Source: Liriodendron chinense (lineage: Eukaryota > Streptophyta > Magnoliopsida > Magnoliales > Magnoliaceae). Taken from it: a DNA stretch of 64,000 nt. Below are positions 22,910 through 33,900 of the stretch, piece after piece; within the stretch, counting starts at the first letter, position 1, and the number at the start of each line of letters is the position of its first letter. A program made the translations under genes and the position numbers. The DNA lies in NCBI GenBank assembly GCA_003013855.2, contig ML058494.1:434001-498000 (forward strand), in the 5' to 3' direction. The notes under the pieces were generated by a model that was given only the letters and a program-made list of their open reading frames with translations, had not been told where the DNA came from and ran no database searches.

Positions 22910-23198
22910 GGCGCCCGACCTGAGTGGAATCCGCCCATGTGAGTTAGCCTTAAAACCAGAGGGTCACCGGGCACCCGACCAGAACCCGTTCGGGCACCCG
23001 ACCAGTGCAAAAATCGTCCAACAGCACATGACCCAATCTGGATCAATTTCGGGCGCCCGACCAAAGTGTGCACTGGGCGCCCGACCAAGTGAAAAACGAC
23101 CATTGGGCGCCCGACCACAAATTGACTCGGCGCCCGACCAACTCATTTTTTGTCCAGTGTTTCAAATATTTTATGGACCGGATTCCGGGCCCCCGACC
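22910..23198 (+). promoter_or_regulatory. U3 array of eight GGGCGCCCGACC words in LTR copy A
   Basis: Copies start at 22910, 22969, 22992, 23051, 23075, 23105, 23129 and 23187; the two at 22910 and 23129 lack the first G, and the fourth base pair varies (GCGC, GCAC, GCCC). The array ends 41 bp before the TATA box. The core GGGCGCCC is a perfect palindrome. Copy B has a different palindrome in the same place. A role in transcription is inferred from position only. Confidence 0.8.
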
Positions 23199-23816
23199 CT
23201 ACACGAATCTGCCCGTTATTTAACCATTGGAGGAAACTTTATAAAAGCGGGGAATTTGATTTTAGGGTAAAGAGAGAGGATTTTGAGGAGATAGAAGCTA
23301 CCATTACTAGAGACCATTAGAGACTCTATCCCAAACCCAAAGCAAGTCATTCTCCTTGTGTTTTCATCACAAGCTTGGGCCATTCAATGGCATCTTGAGA
23401 ATGGACTTGTTCCCTCTTGATTCTTAGGGTTTAGACACCTTGATCATAGTTAAATCTCTTGTCTAAACACTACCTAGGAGTCCAAATAGGTGTATTCCTC
23501 TAGGAAACCTATTTCCTACCATTTGTAGATGATTCACCATTCCCTAGCACCTTGAGCATCTCCAATGGAGCATCACATGCAAGGTAGCTGATCTTGGTGC
23601 TGAAGCCTTGGCGAAGCAGCGGCGTCAAAGATCGGGGGAGCACAAGGGGAGTTGATTCAAGCACGGGAGAACGAGAAGAAGCAACCCAAAGCGGCACTAC
23701 AAAGGGGCTCAATCCGACAAGTAAGGTTGTCTTGTTAAGAGTCCATCCACTCAATTCCCTGTGGGAGTTGAGTGTAGAGTTTGTTTAACAAACTCGAACT
23801 AGGGTCGTTTGCCAAT

Positions 23817-23930
23817 CCTTGGCCTGTTTGTCGGCCTAAATACTAGGGGCTGTTAGGCACCCCTTGGCTCGTTTGCCGGGCCTAAATTCAGGGACGTTAG
23901 CCGTTCCTTGGCATGTTTGTCGGGCCTAAA
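23817..23930 (+). repeat. Downstream repeat module of LTR copy A
   Basis: Three copies of CCTTGGCCTGTTTGTCGGGC followed by CTAAA, at 23817, 23862 and 23906 (about 44-45 bp apart). Copy B has an unrelated repeat in the corresponding place. Confidence 0.75.
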
Positions 23931-24475
23931 CAAAGTCTCCAAGGGGGAGCCACCAACACGGGTGCAAACGTGTAGGTTGGGAGGAACCTGTAAACTCCTC
24001 GGTTGGGTGGATCCGAGTTAAAACACCTTGGTTGGGAGAAACCAGATTTAAACTCCCCAGTGAATGCCGGTGTGCTCAAAGGGGTTGAGTGCTTGAACCG
24101 GGAGTGGAGTAGACAAGTGGTCGAACCACTATACATCCTTGTGTTTGTGATTGTTCTTGAGCACATTTCTCTTTATGCATTGCGTTTAACTTGTTAATTA
24201 TGAATGCTTAGTTAGGAATGTATGCTAGGCACTTGATAGGCACATTCACACACACAAGATGTACTTTCACTACCTCATGTAGACTTGAGCTTTTTGTTGA
24301 TCCATCCTCTATAGTCTACATGTGTTGATTAGACTAGGTTGTTGATTGCATTTATCATTTGCTAGTCTTTTGATTGGACCCACTTAGGCTTGGAAGTCGA
24401 AGTATTAATCGCTTACTTAGTTTCATTTGCTAAATTTGTTAAGTAGGCGAAAAGATTTTAAAACGGTCCTTATCA

Positions 24476-24504
24476 CCCCCCCCCCCCCCCCCCCCCCCCC
24501 CCCC
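24476..24504 (+). repeat. Homopolymer of 29 C in LTR copy A
   Basis: It lies between GGTCCTTATCA and AGGACTTAGCCATAATT. Copy B has 16 C at the same place (45908-45923). Confidence 0.9.
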
Positions 24505-24595
24505 AGGACTTAGCCATAATTCTAGTTGCTCCTTAAGCTTCCGCACGTGTATGCATAGGGTGTCGTGTTAGACCACCCGACGCAATTTCACCTTG

Positions 24596-25339
24596 AAGGT
24601 TGATATGACGTTCAAGATGGGTCATTGCAACATAGATAAGCAAGATCCAACCCCTTGATTAGATAGATTTGACCATGAAGATGATCTGGACCAAAAGTTT
24701 GGTCGAATCTTTAGGTTAGCCACAATGTTAGAAACCCCCCCCTCTTTCACTTTTTTCATAACATGTGGATGACCTAACAACTTGGATCTTATACTGGTGT
24801 GCCATATGGCACACATGGACGGTGGACGTGGGGGCATGAAGATGAGCTGTGTAGACATGTTGTGGTGTAGCATTGCTTAGTTTCCTACGTTTGTGAAAAT
24901 TCTAACAATAGCATTGAATAGCTTGATAAACCCATATCTATATCCCTGTATGAATAAAGTTGCCACATGAATGAACATGGCACATGTGTGAGATCCAACC
25001 TGCCAATAGGTGGACTCCAACATGCTAATAGCCTAATCAAAGAATCGAGACAGTTTGCTCTTCAATTACTTGAGTATATTGAATGTGTTGGCAAACTTCT
25101 TCAGCCATCCATTTATCTCGTGAGTTGTTGCTCACACGACATGTGGAACATCCTATTTCTTGGGATGTGACCTGTACATACATGCACTCACATGATTGAG
25201 GGCTTCTATCACGCACACAGCAGGCTATACGTGCATGGGATTAGTAAACCGAGCCAATTGAAGTAAGAGGCTTGCCACAATGCATCTGTAGTTTATAACC
25301 ATGGGCCCCACTTGTATAAACCCAAGTTGAACTTGCTAG
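24596..25339. other. Unassigned, MITE-like flank text
   Basis: No gene. GGTGTGCCATATGGCACAC (24795-24815) is a short palindrome; the surroundings resemble the CATGTGTGAGATCYAA-type MITE seen at about 59720-60110. Confidence 0.35.
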
Positions 25340-26475
25340 CACATTGGTGCAACCCGATTATCGAGTCAATGAGTTCTCAATACGTGAATCGCAAAGTAAT
25401 GGGCAAGATTACACAGACAAGAATGTTTGAATAGTGGGAGAAATAATTTTATTGATATTTAACTTATTCTCTTACAAATACTAAAGAAAACTCGCAGACT
25501 CCGAAATATGGAATGCTTACCTCCTACACTCCCCCTCCCTTTATAGACCATAAAGACAATTCCTATGAATCTTTAATGAAGATCCCCCAACTATTAGATT
25601 GATTTTAAATCAATTTATAATTTATTTAAGATAATGGCAATCCTACATACAATGATTTGGCCTAAAATAGCAAAAATGAATCTACTAAATAACTCTAAAA
25701 CCTTCATTCATATCTTCCACATCATCCCCCTATCTTCCAAAAATGGTATATGCGATCTTTGACATAGAATCCCCATATCTCGCAACAAACAACTCAAAAT
25801 CAGCACATGTTGGGTCCTATGGTGGGACTTGGACCTACATCATTCCTCCCTAGTTGGAAAGAACTTGACTCTGGCAAGTTGGATGCTTCATAAAAGTAGT
25901 GGAGGTCTGGATTCAATCTTTTCTATTTGTTGCCCGTAATCTATGTGCATCCAGAACATGGCTTGTTTTTCCTGCTTGTATTCATGTGCAACAATTCTTC
26001 AACTTCTTCCTTGTATTCATGTGCAAAAACTTCTTCAATTTCTTCCTTGTATTCATGTGCAGCACTTCTTCAACTTCTTCAAGAGTTGTTTGTCCATATC
26101 GGCAATAACTTTGTCTTGTGTATCAAGCACTTCACCATGGTACTCTAACAAACCCTTCACATTGAAATTTGGCAAGATATCCAAGTCATCTTGCAAGTCA
26201 ATCACAAAAATGTTGTCACCCAATTTTCTCTTGACACGGCATGATCCAATCTTTTTGGACTTGAGCTTGATGTAAGTTTTCCTTGGAAACCTTTCTTTAT
26301 GGGGATAAACCATAGCCAAGTTACCTTCTTTATATATCTTCTTACCGTGATGTTCATTTGCATCTTCATGGTACTTGGCCCTGCTCTCTTTGATATCCTT
26401 TATCTTTTTCATCTTTCTCTTTCTTATTTTGAACTTTCTTTTTAATGTTGGAGCATTCAATTGGTTGGAATTCAT
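25340..26475 (-). pseudogene. 3' fragment of a gypsy element: integrase tail plus LTR
   Basis: The minus-strand frame 26475-26053 is the end of a gypsy integrase: GKKIYKEGNLAMVYPHKERF, then LKSKKIGSCRVKRKLGDN and ILPNFNVKGLLEYHG. After it, a polypurine-like CTAGGGAGGAA (minus strand, about 25854-25844) is followed by TGATGTAGGTCC, the expected start of a 3' LTR, which would occupy about 25843 down to 25340. The far LTR edge is approximate. The first part of the 140-residue frame is low-complexity lysine-rich. There is no RT here, so the element is truncated. Confidence 0.7.
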
Positions 26476-26756
26476 CTTTTTTTACTAGACTCATTCAGTA
26501 ATGTGAAAGATTCAGCATGTTCAAACTTGGCACCAAGTCAGTGTGGTGATGAATATTCCTCATAGGAGGAGGTCTAGGTGTCCAACTGAGAGTTCTTCAG
26601 GCACTACATCTTAATATTTGCGAAGTAGGTAGAACATGCAATTGTTTTACTTCTCTTTAGTAATTAAGGGGGCATTTGGATTGCAAGTTACTTTAGATAA
26701 GCTACTTATGCCACGAGTATCTTATCTTGGCTTCTATTTATTCAATAGATAAGTAT

Positions 26757-28110
26757 CCATCCATCATGTGGGGCCAACCTTTGATGTGGAGTGTTCATTG
26801 TGTAGGTCGTCTATCATGCAGGCCACCTTGGATGTGGGTAGGGCTGTCAACGGGTCGGATACGGGCCGGATCAGTGATGATCCGAATCCGACCCGATTAA
26901 GAATATATCCGACCCGAATCCGACCCGAATCCGATTCGGATCACAAGTATATGATCCGAACCCGACCCGATTAAATTTTTCGAAATCCGTTTCCGATCCG
27001 ATTATGATCCGACCCGATATCCGACCGGATATCCGAGAGAGGAGAGAGAGAAAGAGAGAGAGAGAAAGAGAGATTCTCATACGTTTTTATTTTATTTTAT
27101 TTTATTTTATTTTATTTATTTATTTTTTTATCGGGTCGGATCGTTAACGGGCCGGATCAAGGTTGATCCGAATCCGACCCGAATATTAAACGGATCATAT
27201 TTGGATATCCGTATCCGACCCGATTATCCGATTATTGATCCGAATCCGATTAAATCGGACCGGATACGGATCGGATACGAATCTTGATCCGTGCCATTGA
27301 CAGCCCTAGATGTGGGCCTTTCATCATTAGGGGCTGACCTTTAATGTGCGTCTTCCATCATGTAGGGCCCACCTTTGATGTTGGTCATCCATCATGTGGG
27401 CCTACCATCCATGTTATTGTCCATCATGTGGGGCCCACCTTCAATATCCACTATCCATCATGTGGAACCCACCTTTGATGTGTAACGTCCATCATGTGGG
27501 CCTTCAATCATGTAGGCCTGCCTTTTATATGGGCCACTCATCATTAGGCCAACCTCTTATGTGGACCGTCCATCATGTGGAGCCCATCTTGATGTGGATC
27601 ATCCATCATGTGAGGCCCATCATTATTAATTGCCCATCATGTGGAGCCCACCTTTGATGTAGACTGTCAATTGTGTGGGCCCCATCTTCAATGTGGGTTG
27701 CCCATTATGCAGGGCTCACCTTAGATGTGGGCCATTCATCATTAGGGGTCGACCTTTGATGTGGATCGTCCATCATGTGGGGCCACCTCAATGTGGGCCA
27801 TCATCATGTGGAACCTAGCTTAAATGTACCCCGCCCATCATGTGGAGCCCACCTTTGATGTGCACCACCATTGTGCAAGCTCCACCTTTGAAGTGGGTCA
27901 TCCATTATACCAGCCTGCTTTGGATGTGGGTTATTTATCATTATGGGCCGACATTTGATGTGTACCATCCTTTATGTGGGTCCACATTAATATGGGGTCA
28001 TCCATCATGTGGGGCCCACCTTTGATGTGGACATCCATTGTATGAGTCCCACCTTTGATGTGGACAGTCCATCATGTAGGGCCTCCTTTGATCTGGACCG
28101 TGAGAGAGAG
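26757..28110. repeat. 34-bp minisatellite, about 26 diverged copies
   Basis: The unit approximates CCATCATGTGGGGCCCACCT then TTGATGTGGATCGT. Copies vary by substitutions and small indels. One copy is split by the hAT-like insertion at 26839-27308. The words belong to the same lexicon as the MITEs (ATGTGGGGCCCAC). Confidence 0.88.
26839..27308. mobile_element. 470-bp hAT-like element, perfect TIR and 8-bp TSD
   Basis: It starts TAGGGCTGTCAACGG and ends CATTGACAGCCCTA, so a 12-bp TIR (TAGGGCTGTCAA) is perfect apart from the next base. It is flanked by GATGTGGG at 26831-26838 and 27309-27316. The interior is dense in GGATCCGAATCCGACCCG words and a TTTTA run. No ORF of its own; it is a non-autonomous copy inserted in a minisatellite unit. 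Confidence 0.92.
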
Positions 28111-28339
28111 CCTCCCTTAACATGGATCGTGATCGAGAGCCTCCTTTGATATGGACAATGAGAGACAGATAAGTAGAAAATTAACAATTCAAAAAGCTAA
28201 AAAATAAAATAAAATTATTGAGATAAGTTACTTTTATAATGATGCTTACCAAACTAATTTAAGTGAAAAAAATTAACTTAATGACTTAACATAAAAAGTA
28301 ACTTATTTGGTGGTATCCAAACAGGCTCAAGACAGAGAT

Positions 28340-29140
28340 GATGTCAGCTTCTTCCTTTCCTCTTTAGACTTTTTACACTGAGAGATTTCCGACTCTTCTA
28401 TTTATTAGATTTGGTCATTGGAAGTTGTTTCATTGGGTGCAATGTGATATATAATGTCATCAAATTTCATGATATTTGGCATAGCCAAGCACAACCTTAA
28501 TTAAACATCTAGAAGTAGCTATGTAGCAAGTTTCATGCTTCAAAGGGATGGACACAATGTTACGTGATATTCGTTATTTAAAACACTGATTTCAACTCTA
28601 ACATTTATAGTGAATTGGGCTACAAACCCAAATTGAGCAAGTGCTCAGTTGCCGAATTGTGCTTTGGATTTCAACTTCTTTTCACCCACTGCCTTGAAAG
28701 GAGGAGAAGGGACACTGACTACTTAGGGAATAAAGAGAGGATCCTCACACATGCAACCACTCAAGGAGCCAACTGCATGATCTTGTTGGCAAACCTCCTC
28801 AAGAGATGAAAAATCCACACGTGCGCGTCTTGACTTAAACACTTTAAGCATGTGGAGAGAGGAGCGCGTGGTAGAATTTCTGATATCTCACCCATGGAGA
28901 GTCGGAGACACATGGTTGTATCTCCTAGGTAGGCTCCGACCTCTGATGTATGCATGGCTTTAGTCTCTTTCACCTCCTCTCCAAGCCGGACACATGTCTA
29001 GTTCGCCTTGGCTGCAGTCACACCACTAGCCTCCTGCCCGCCTTTCAACACTGCACCTATAGCCCGATCCTCTTTCAAAACTGTTCTAAACCTAACAGCT
29101 TGCAGAGCACCTATCAACCTCTCCTCCAAGACGTCACCTT
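28340..29140. other. Unassigned sequence upstream of the LINE-like block
   Basis: Short chance ORFs only. I see no domain and no clear repeat border. Confidence 0.3.
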
Positions 29141-30308
29141 GCCTGTCAGATAGTTAGACACTTGGAGAGATATCTTCCCTTGAAGCCCAGATGGGCGGCT
29201 GATAGGACACGTGGCAACTTTTCCCTCACCTCCTCGCTGCCTACCCCCATGCACCTTCTTCTCCATTCAACACATAACTGGAGCTCTTCATTGTGGATCA
29301 TTAGAGCATCGAAACTGTGCTCTATCTTCTGCCACTGCTGCTCTGCTTCCGACCACCTTCTCTGGTCCATCTTCAGCCCACCTGTCTACCTCCAACTGAC
29401 ACTTCTCTGCTTTTCTTTCTTCCCTCACCACTTGCACTAGCACCTTCTCCTCCCCCACTGTTATAGGGTTCCTATTTGGAACCTAAATCATCATCTTCTT
29501 CTTCACTGGCCATGATAATCCTGTCCAGATTCTCATTTGGCTAGAGAGAGATCCACAACTCCGAGTTGCTTAGTGGTTTCAACACTCTTTCTTCCTCCTC
29601 CAGCCTGTAATTCTCAGGTAACCAGTCCCCCAACTCCAATAACAAAGCCCCAGTCCTTATTGTCACCACCAAACTCTAGTGAAGAACCTTCCATGCGTTG
29701 TCGACCACCTTTAGGTGGAACCACACCACAGAGCCATCAGCTACCACCTCCCTCTAGACCCTGCTCCCTTTAGCCATTATCATATGGCCATGCGTTATGG
29801 GTCCGAAATGGCTGTAACGGCCCCATAACGGTTCTGAAACAGGATTTTTAAAAAAAAAAGGCCGTAATGGCGCATATATCGTAATGGTAACAGCGGTGGC
29901 CGATACGGCCACTGTTACTGTTATGGAACACCTTGCCACCAACCTTCTTCCACCAAAGATATAGCCATGCAACAAGAAGGCAAGATTTGCCACATTAGCC
30001 TTTTCCATCTGGATGAGAGCATACCCCCGGATGACTGGCGATCCCCTAATCCAAGGGATGATAATCTCCACAACCCCTCTTGCTCTATCGAAAACCCGAC
30101 GGAAATTCAACTTTGACGACACCTCTAGAAAGCTTTCCACAAACAAACTAGGGAGCTCCACCAGCAGTCCCGACCTTCTACCCCCTATATTAACCTCAGA
30201 AGGTTTCCTCCTACGGCCGACCAACACCCAACCTCCATGCATTTTTTCAACCCATCCCTTGACCTCCTTGCCAAATCCCATTCTCACACCTCGTCGGAGA
30301 CCACTCAT
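29140..30308 (-). pseudogene. LINE ORF1-like fragment with an RRM
   Basis: The minus-strand frame 30308-29950 reads as an RNA-recognition fold: SLFVESF (RNP2-like), IRGYALIQMEKANVANLAFL (RNP1-like) and HGYIFGGRRLV. An RRM in the first ORF is usual for plant L1-type LINEs. The frame is interrupted near 29935 by a fragment of a GTAACGGCC-type element. A further minus-strand frame at 29370-29146 (QQWQKIEHSFDALMIHNEE) may be part of the same protein. No RT is attached. It could also be a pseudogene of a host RRM protein. Confidence 0.45.
29775..29935. mobile_element. Truncated relative of the 9567-9906 element
   Basis: The right end, TTACTGTTATGGAACACCTTG, matches the right end of the 340-bp element, and the interior has GGCTGTAACGGCCCC. 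The left TIR is absent. Confidence 0.65.
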
Positions 30309-30721
30309 TCCGCTGGATTCAGCATCATCGATTCAGCTGATTGAACATGTTTCAATCTGGAAAAATATCTGCTAAGGTTCTAGAATCATGAATTTCCAGA
30401 TTTTTTTATTTTTTATTTTTTATTTATTATTATTATTATTATTTTTTGAAAGATATGAATTTCCAGATTTTTGTTGAAGATTGTGCAGAAAACTAGAAAT
30501 GGTATTTTGCAGTCGTGGGGTGTTTCTATATTAGTTTAGGTCATTGAGAAATTAAGATGTCAAATCCTGGGGATCTTGAATCTATAAGCAAGAATATTCT
30601 TTATTCTATAATTCAATCTGGATTTCTTTGTTATAGTTCCATCTGTAAACATGTGGAAGCTTTGTATTTTGTAGGCATGCTTGAATCTAGTCTTTATTTA
30701 TACCACTTTTTTTTTTTTCAG
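30309..30721 (+). other. Region upstream of the host gene; 3' splice site before ATG exon
   Basis: A pyrimidine run ends in AG at 30720-30721 (TTTTTTTTTCAG then AAGCATTG), 114 bp before the start codon. It fits the end of an intron in the 5' leader, so a non-coding first exon probably lies further left. I could not place it or the promoter. Confidence 0.45.
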
Positions 30722-30835
30722 AAGCATTGTTGGATGATAAGGATTCCCCTCCCCTGCCCTTCAAACGCATAAGATTTGCCTTCATAGTGGTTATAAATTA
30801 GAGATTCATGATAAAAGCCGAGAGAAGTAGAAGAA

Positions 30836-30965
30836 ATGGCACCAGCAAGCAAGGCAGACAAGAAGGCTGCTCTAGATGTGGCCTCATGGATGTTCAATGT
30901 TGTTACTTCTGTTGGAGTCATCATTGTCAATAAAGCTTTAATGGCCAAATATGGCTTTAGTTTCG
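30836..30965 (+). CDS. URGT5/6-like: URGT-like gene, exon 1
   Basis: Residues 1-43 plus the first base of codon 44. It covers the N-terminus and first membrane helix (VVTSVGVIIVNKALM). The ATG is the first in frame and gives the family's short N-terminus (MAPASKADKK). The donor is G|GTAAAT at 30966, phase 1. Confidence 0.92.
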
Positions 30966-33900
30966 GTAAATTCAATATGGTTCTCCAGTCTATTCCCTTG
31001 TTGGTTTAACTGATTTGTGTTTTTAAAATCTAGCGCATTAATTGCTTTACAAATTTTAACTTTCTTGGGATTGAGAATATCTTCCTTATACTAAGGATTT
31101 TTTCTGCCAAATCACCTCAAACTCATTGTAACAGCAAACTCAAAAGTAGCAATCTCCAATTTTAGATTTTATTCAATCCTGTAGCAAACAACAAGAATAC
31201 TCCCTGACCCTTCACCTGGCTGGGTCCTGTTGCTGCGAAGGAAAGAACTGACGAAATCTAAATATTCAAGAAATCAAAAAAAAAAAAAAAAAAAAGAGCA
31301 ATCAATGAGGTGTAAAGTACTCAAGAATACCCCCATCCCTTCCCTCGTGCCTCTCTTGCATCCTAGTGGGTTTGGTGTATTTGCACTTGGGGAAGCACTC
31401 ATGCTGCACCATACGCTTCTCCACTAGGATTCTGACCATTATCTTCTCTAAATACAGCCCTCAACTGCTTTTCATCAAATATGGTCCAAACCTGGACCTT
31501 TGGACCCTTAGGTCAGATCCACACCAGTTGATCTTGTTTAGAGTTTTGACGGCATCTCCTGTAACTTCACTTGCACAAAGCAAAAATCCATACTATTACC
31601 ATAACCTCTCCCAAAGGCAGCATGACCTCCTGTACCAAGCCTGCCATCTTGAAGGTGTCCTCAAAGCCAATAGACAATGGGTTATGGGGAAGATAGGAGA
31701 CAAACGAAATGATCCACCCTTCATATTAGAGGTGCTCGATCTCCTCATTCTTTCAAACAATGTCCATTCCTATCTTGATAAATGCCACCCCTTGAATCTG
31801 TCACCTCTCACCAGTGCTTATTGAGGCTCTGCTGGCACTTGTTGCCACTTGCCACCATCAGTTTGTTGTGTTCCGTCAGAGGAGAGGAACATGTTTCTGG
31901 CTTCAACTCTTATACGCAGACCAGGAATCTTCCCTTTGACGTATTTGGGCTTGCTTCTCTCTATGTGGGAAATTTACTAAAAGGTCTCAGGGTTCCTGTG
32001 GTGGAATTGGTGGAAAATGTTTGCCCCTACGGAGAAGGTATTCGTCTGTTCGAGGTGGAATCAAGCTAATAAAAATCATCCATTTTGAGCATGCTCATCT
32101 GCTTCATGTCTTTGTTTCATTAGCTACCATGGTGGATAGGTTGTAGAGGCTTTTGACAGAATTCCCTTTGCTGGAGATGGAGTAGAAAAGAAAGTACCAT
32201 TAGGTGGAATGAAAATAGGTTTATGAGTTGACAAAACAAAGTGGTAAAGAAATAAAATGTTGAAGATGGCCGTATTAGGATAAATAGCTGTGGTAGTTTG
32301 CCCAGGAAGAAGATTGATTATGGAAAAATGTGATTAACGTAGTGTACAGATTAAGTGGAGGTGGTTGGGTCCCTGTTGTTGGTATCAATGTTCGCAGTAT
32401 CAGTATCGCGTTACGTTTCGCACCCTTGGTATACAGATACATATCGCGTATTGCTAGGGATATATCGGTTGTATCGCGTAATGTATCGCACTTTTTGGGA
32501 AACATGGGGAACACATTGAGAAATTGATTGAATTTTTCAATGAAACTTGAGGGATTGTTAAAATGGACCTTAATACACATTTAAATCATCATATGTAAAA
32601 ACGAAAGTCCACATAATGGAGTTCATTTGTAAAAGGATCCTAAAATATGCGTTGTCTGACTGAACTGATGCAACTATTGTTTAAATTGATTCCATAAGAT
32701 ATATAAATGTAAGAAGACATTAATGAAAACACAACCAATTCATTGACAAAGTAAAATAAGCACGAGAGTTGAGAAATATACCTATGGATGATGCAACTGA
32801 CTGGGTATCCTCCAAATGCAGTTTTGACTATCCTAGTTCAACGCAATGCTAGCTACCCTATATGGCCTAGATTTATATGAGGACTCAATAAAATCTAGAA
32901 AAGGGCTAACTAGACTCAACAAACTATAACCCCTACGCAGAGTCGAAACGCGGTTTTTTTTAAGGAGGAGAAACTAGAAGAAAATCGAACAAAAAACCCT
33001 TTTTTCCAAAAAAAATGGGGGACTCTTGTGCATCTGGATGATATCTGGACGATACAGATATCGCTGATATTAGGAAAATACTAAAGGAGATATTGACGAT
33101 ATCTCAGCCAATATCGATATATCGCACGATATTATCGATATCGGTCGATACACAAGAACAGGTAGAATTTTTTTCTCTCCAGGTGGGTTTCGTATCGCCG
33201 ACTAGCGATATCTATACTATCGATCGATAGTATCGATACTGCAATCACTGGTTAGTATGACCTATGAAACATCTAGGTCTTAGTGAGCTATGCAGTATGT
33301 TGGATGTAAGTATGGGAGTCGAATAACAAGAGGGGAATGGGTCAATATCTGATTTTATGAGGACACATGATGTTCTGTCTTGGAGGGAGTGTTGATTCTG
33401 AGGGTGGGTACCGATAGAGATCGGGACGTGGAAGCCAATTGGTGATTTTCTGTTAAATCCTTCTAAGAGCATCTTATGGTAGGTAGCAACAGTGTTCGAA
33501 GTATCTCCAATATTATCTCTAGCTCTAGCTCAACGATAACGATAACACTAGTAGTGATACCGATAACACCGGTAGTATTAGAAATTCTAGGTATCGGCGA
33601 TGTATCGCTAATGTATTGATATCGTCAATGTATCACCCATATTTTTTACCGTGTAAATTCCAAGAGTTACTTGTATCGGCAATGTATTGATATCTCCAAT
33701 GTATCACCAATATTTTCAATTGTGTAAATTCTAAATGTTGCTTGTATCGCTAGTGTATTGGTGATATTTCAATAATATCACCAATGTATCGATATTGCCA
33801 AAAAATTATTTATTGAAAAAAAATTCCACTTTAATTTTTTTATGGGCATGTGGTTGTATGCAATGATCAAATTGTTGACGATATTATCAATAACACAACA

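Larger units (their letters stand above)
22580..24590 (+). mobile_element. 2,011-bp solo LTR, family L1 copy A, perfect 5-bp TSD
   Basis: It starts TGTTAGTGCACTTTTC and ends GACGCAATTTCA, and is flanked by CCTTG on both sides (22575-22579, 24591-24595). Copy B at 43952-46009 aligns through most of the length. The TATA box TATAAAA is at 23240-23246 and is preceded by the conserved TTGGAGGAAA. Upstream is an array of GGGCGCCCGACC words; downstream are a repeated GGCCTGTTTGTCGGGCCTAAA module (23817-23930), conserved text around CAACACGGGTG, and a run of 29 C near the 3' end. No internal coding region, hence a solo LTR. I cannot tell copia from gypsy from the LTR alone. Confidence 0.9.
26663..28335. 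mobile_element. Large MITE with GCATTTGGATT-type ends around a minisatellite
   Basis: The left end reads GGGGGCATTTGGATTGCAAG then TTACTTTAGATAAG; the reverse complement of the right end reads GAGCCTGTTTGGATACCACC then AAATAAGTTACTTTT. These look like degenerate inverted ends. No matching target duplication found. Between them lies the minisatellite. Confidence 0.5.

Noticed and set aside
22910..23198. CRISPR-like array
   Set aside because: Units are 12 bp with irregular spacing in plant nuclear DNA; no Cas context and no uniform spacers.
22899..23270. 123-residue plus-strand ORF rich in ARP and GARP, and its minus-strand mirror
   Set aside because: It is a translation of the GGGCGCCCGACC array in a solo LTR and not a gene.
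31366..32069. Possible host exon or retrogene in intron 1
   Set aside because: No domain recognised on either strand, and frames overlap without conservation evidence.
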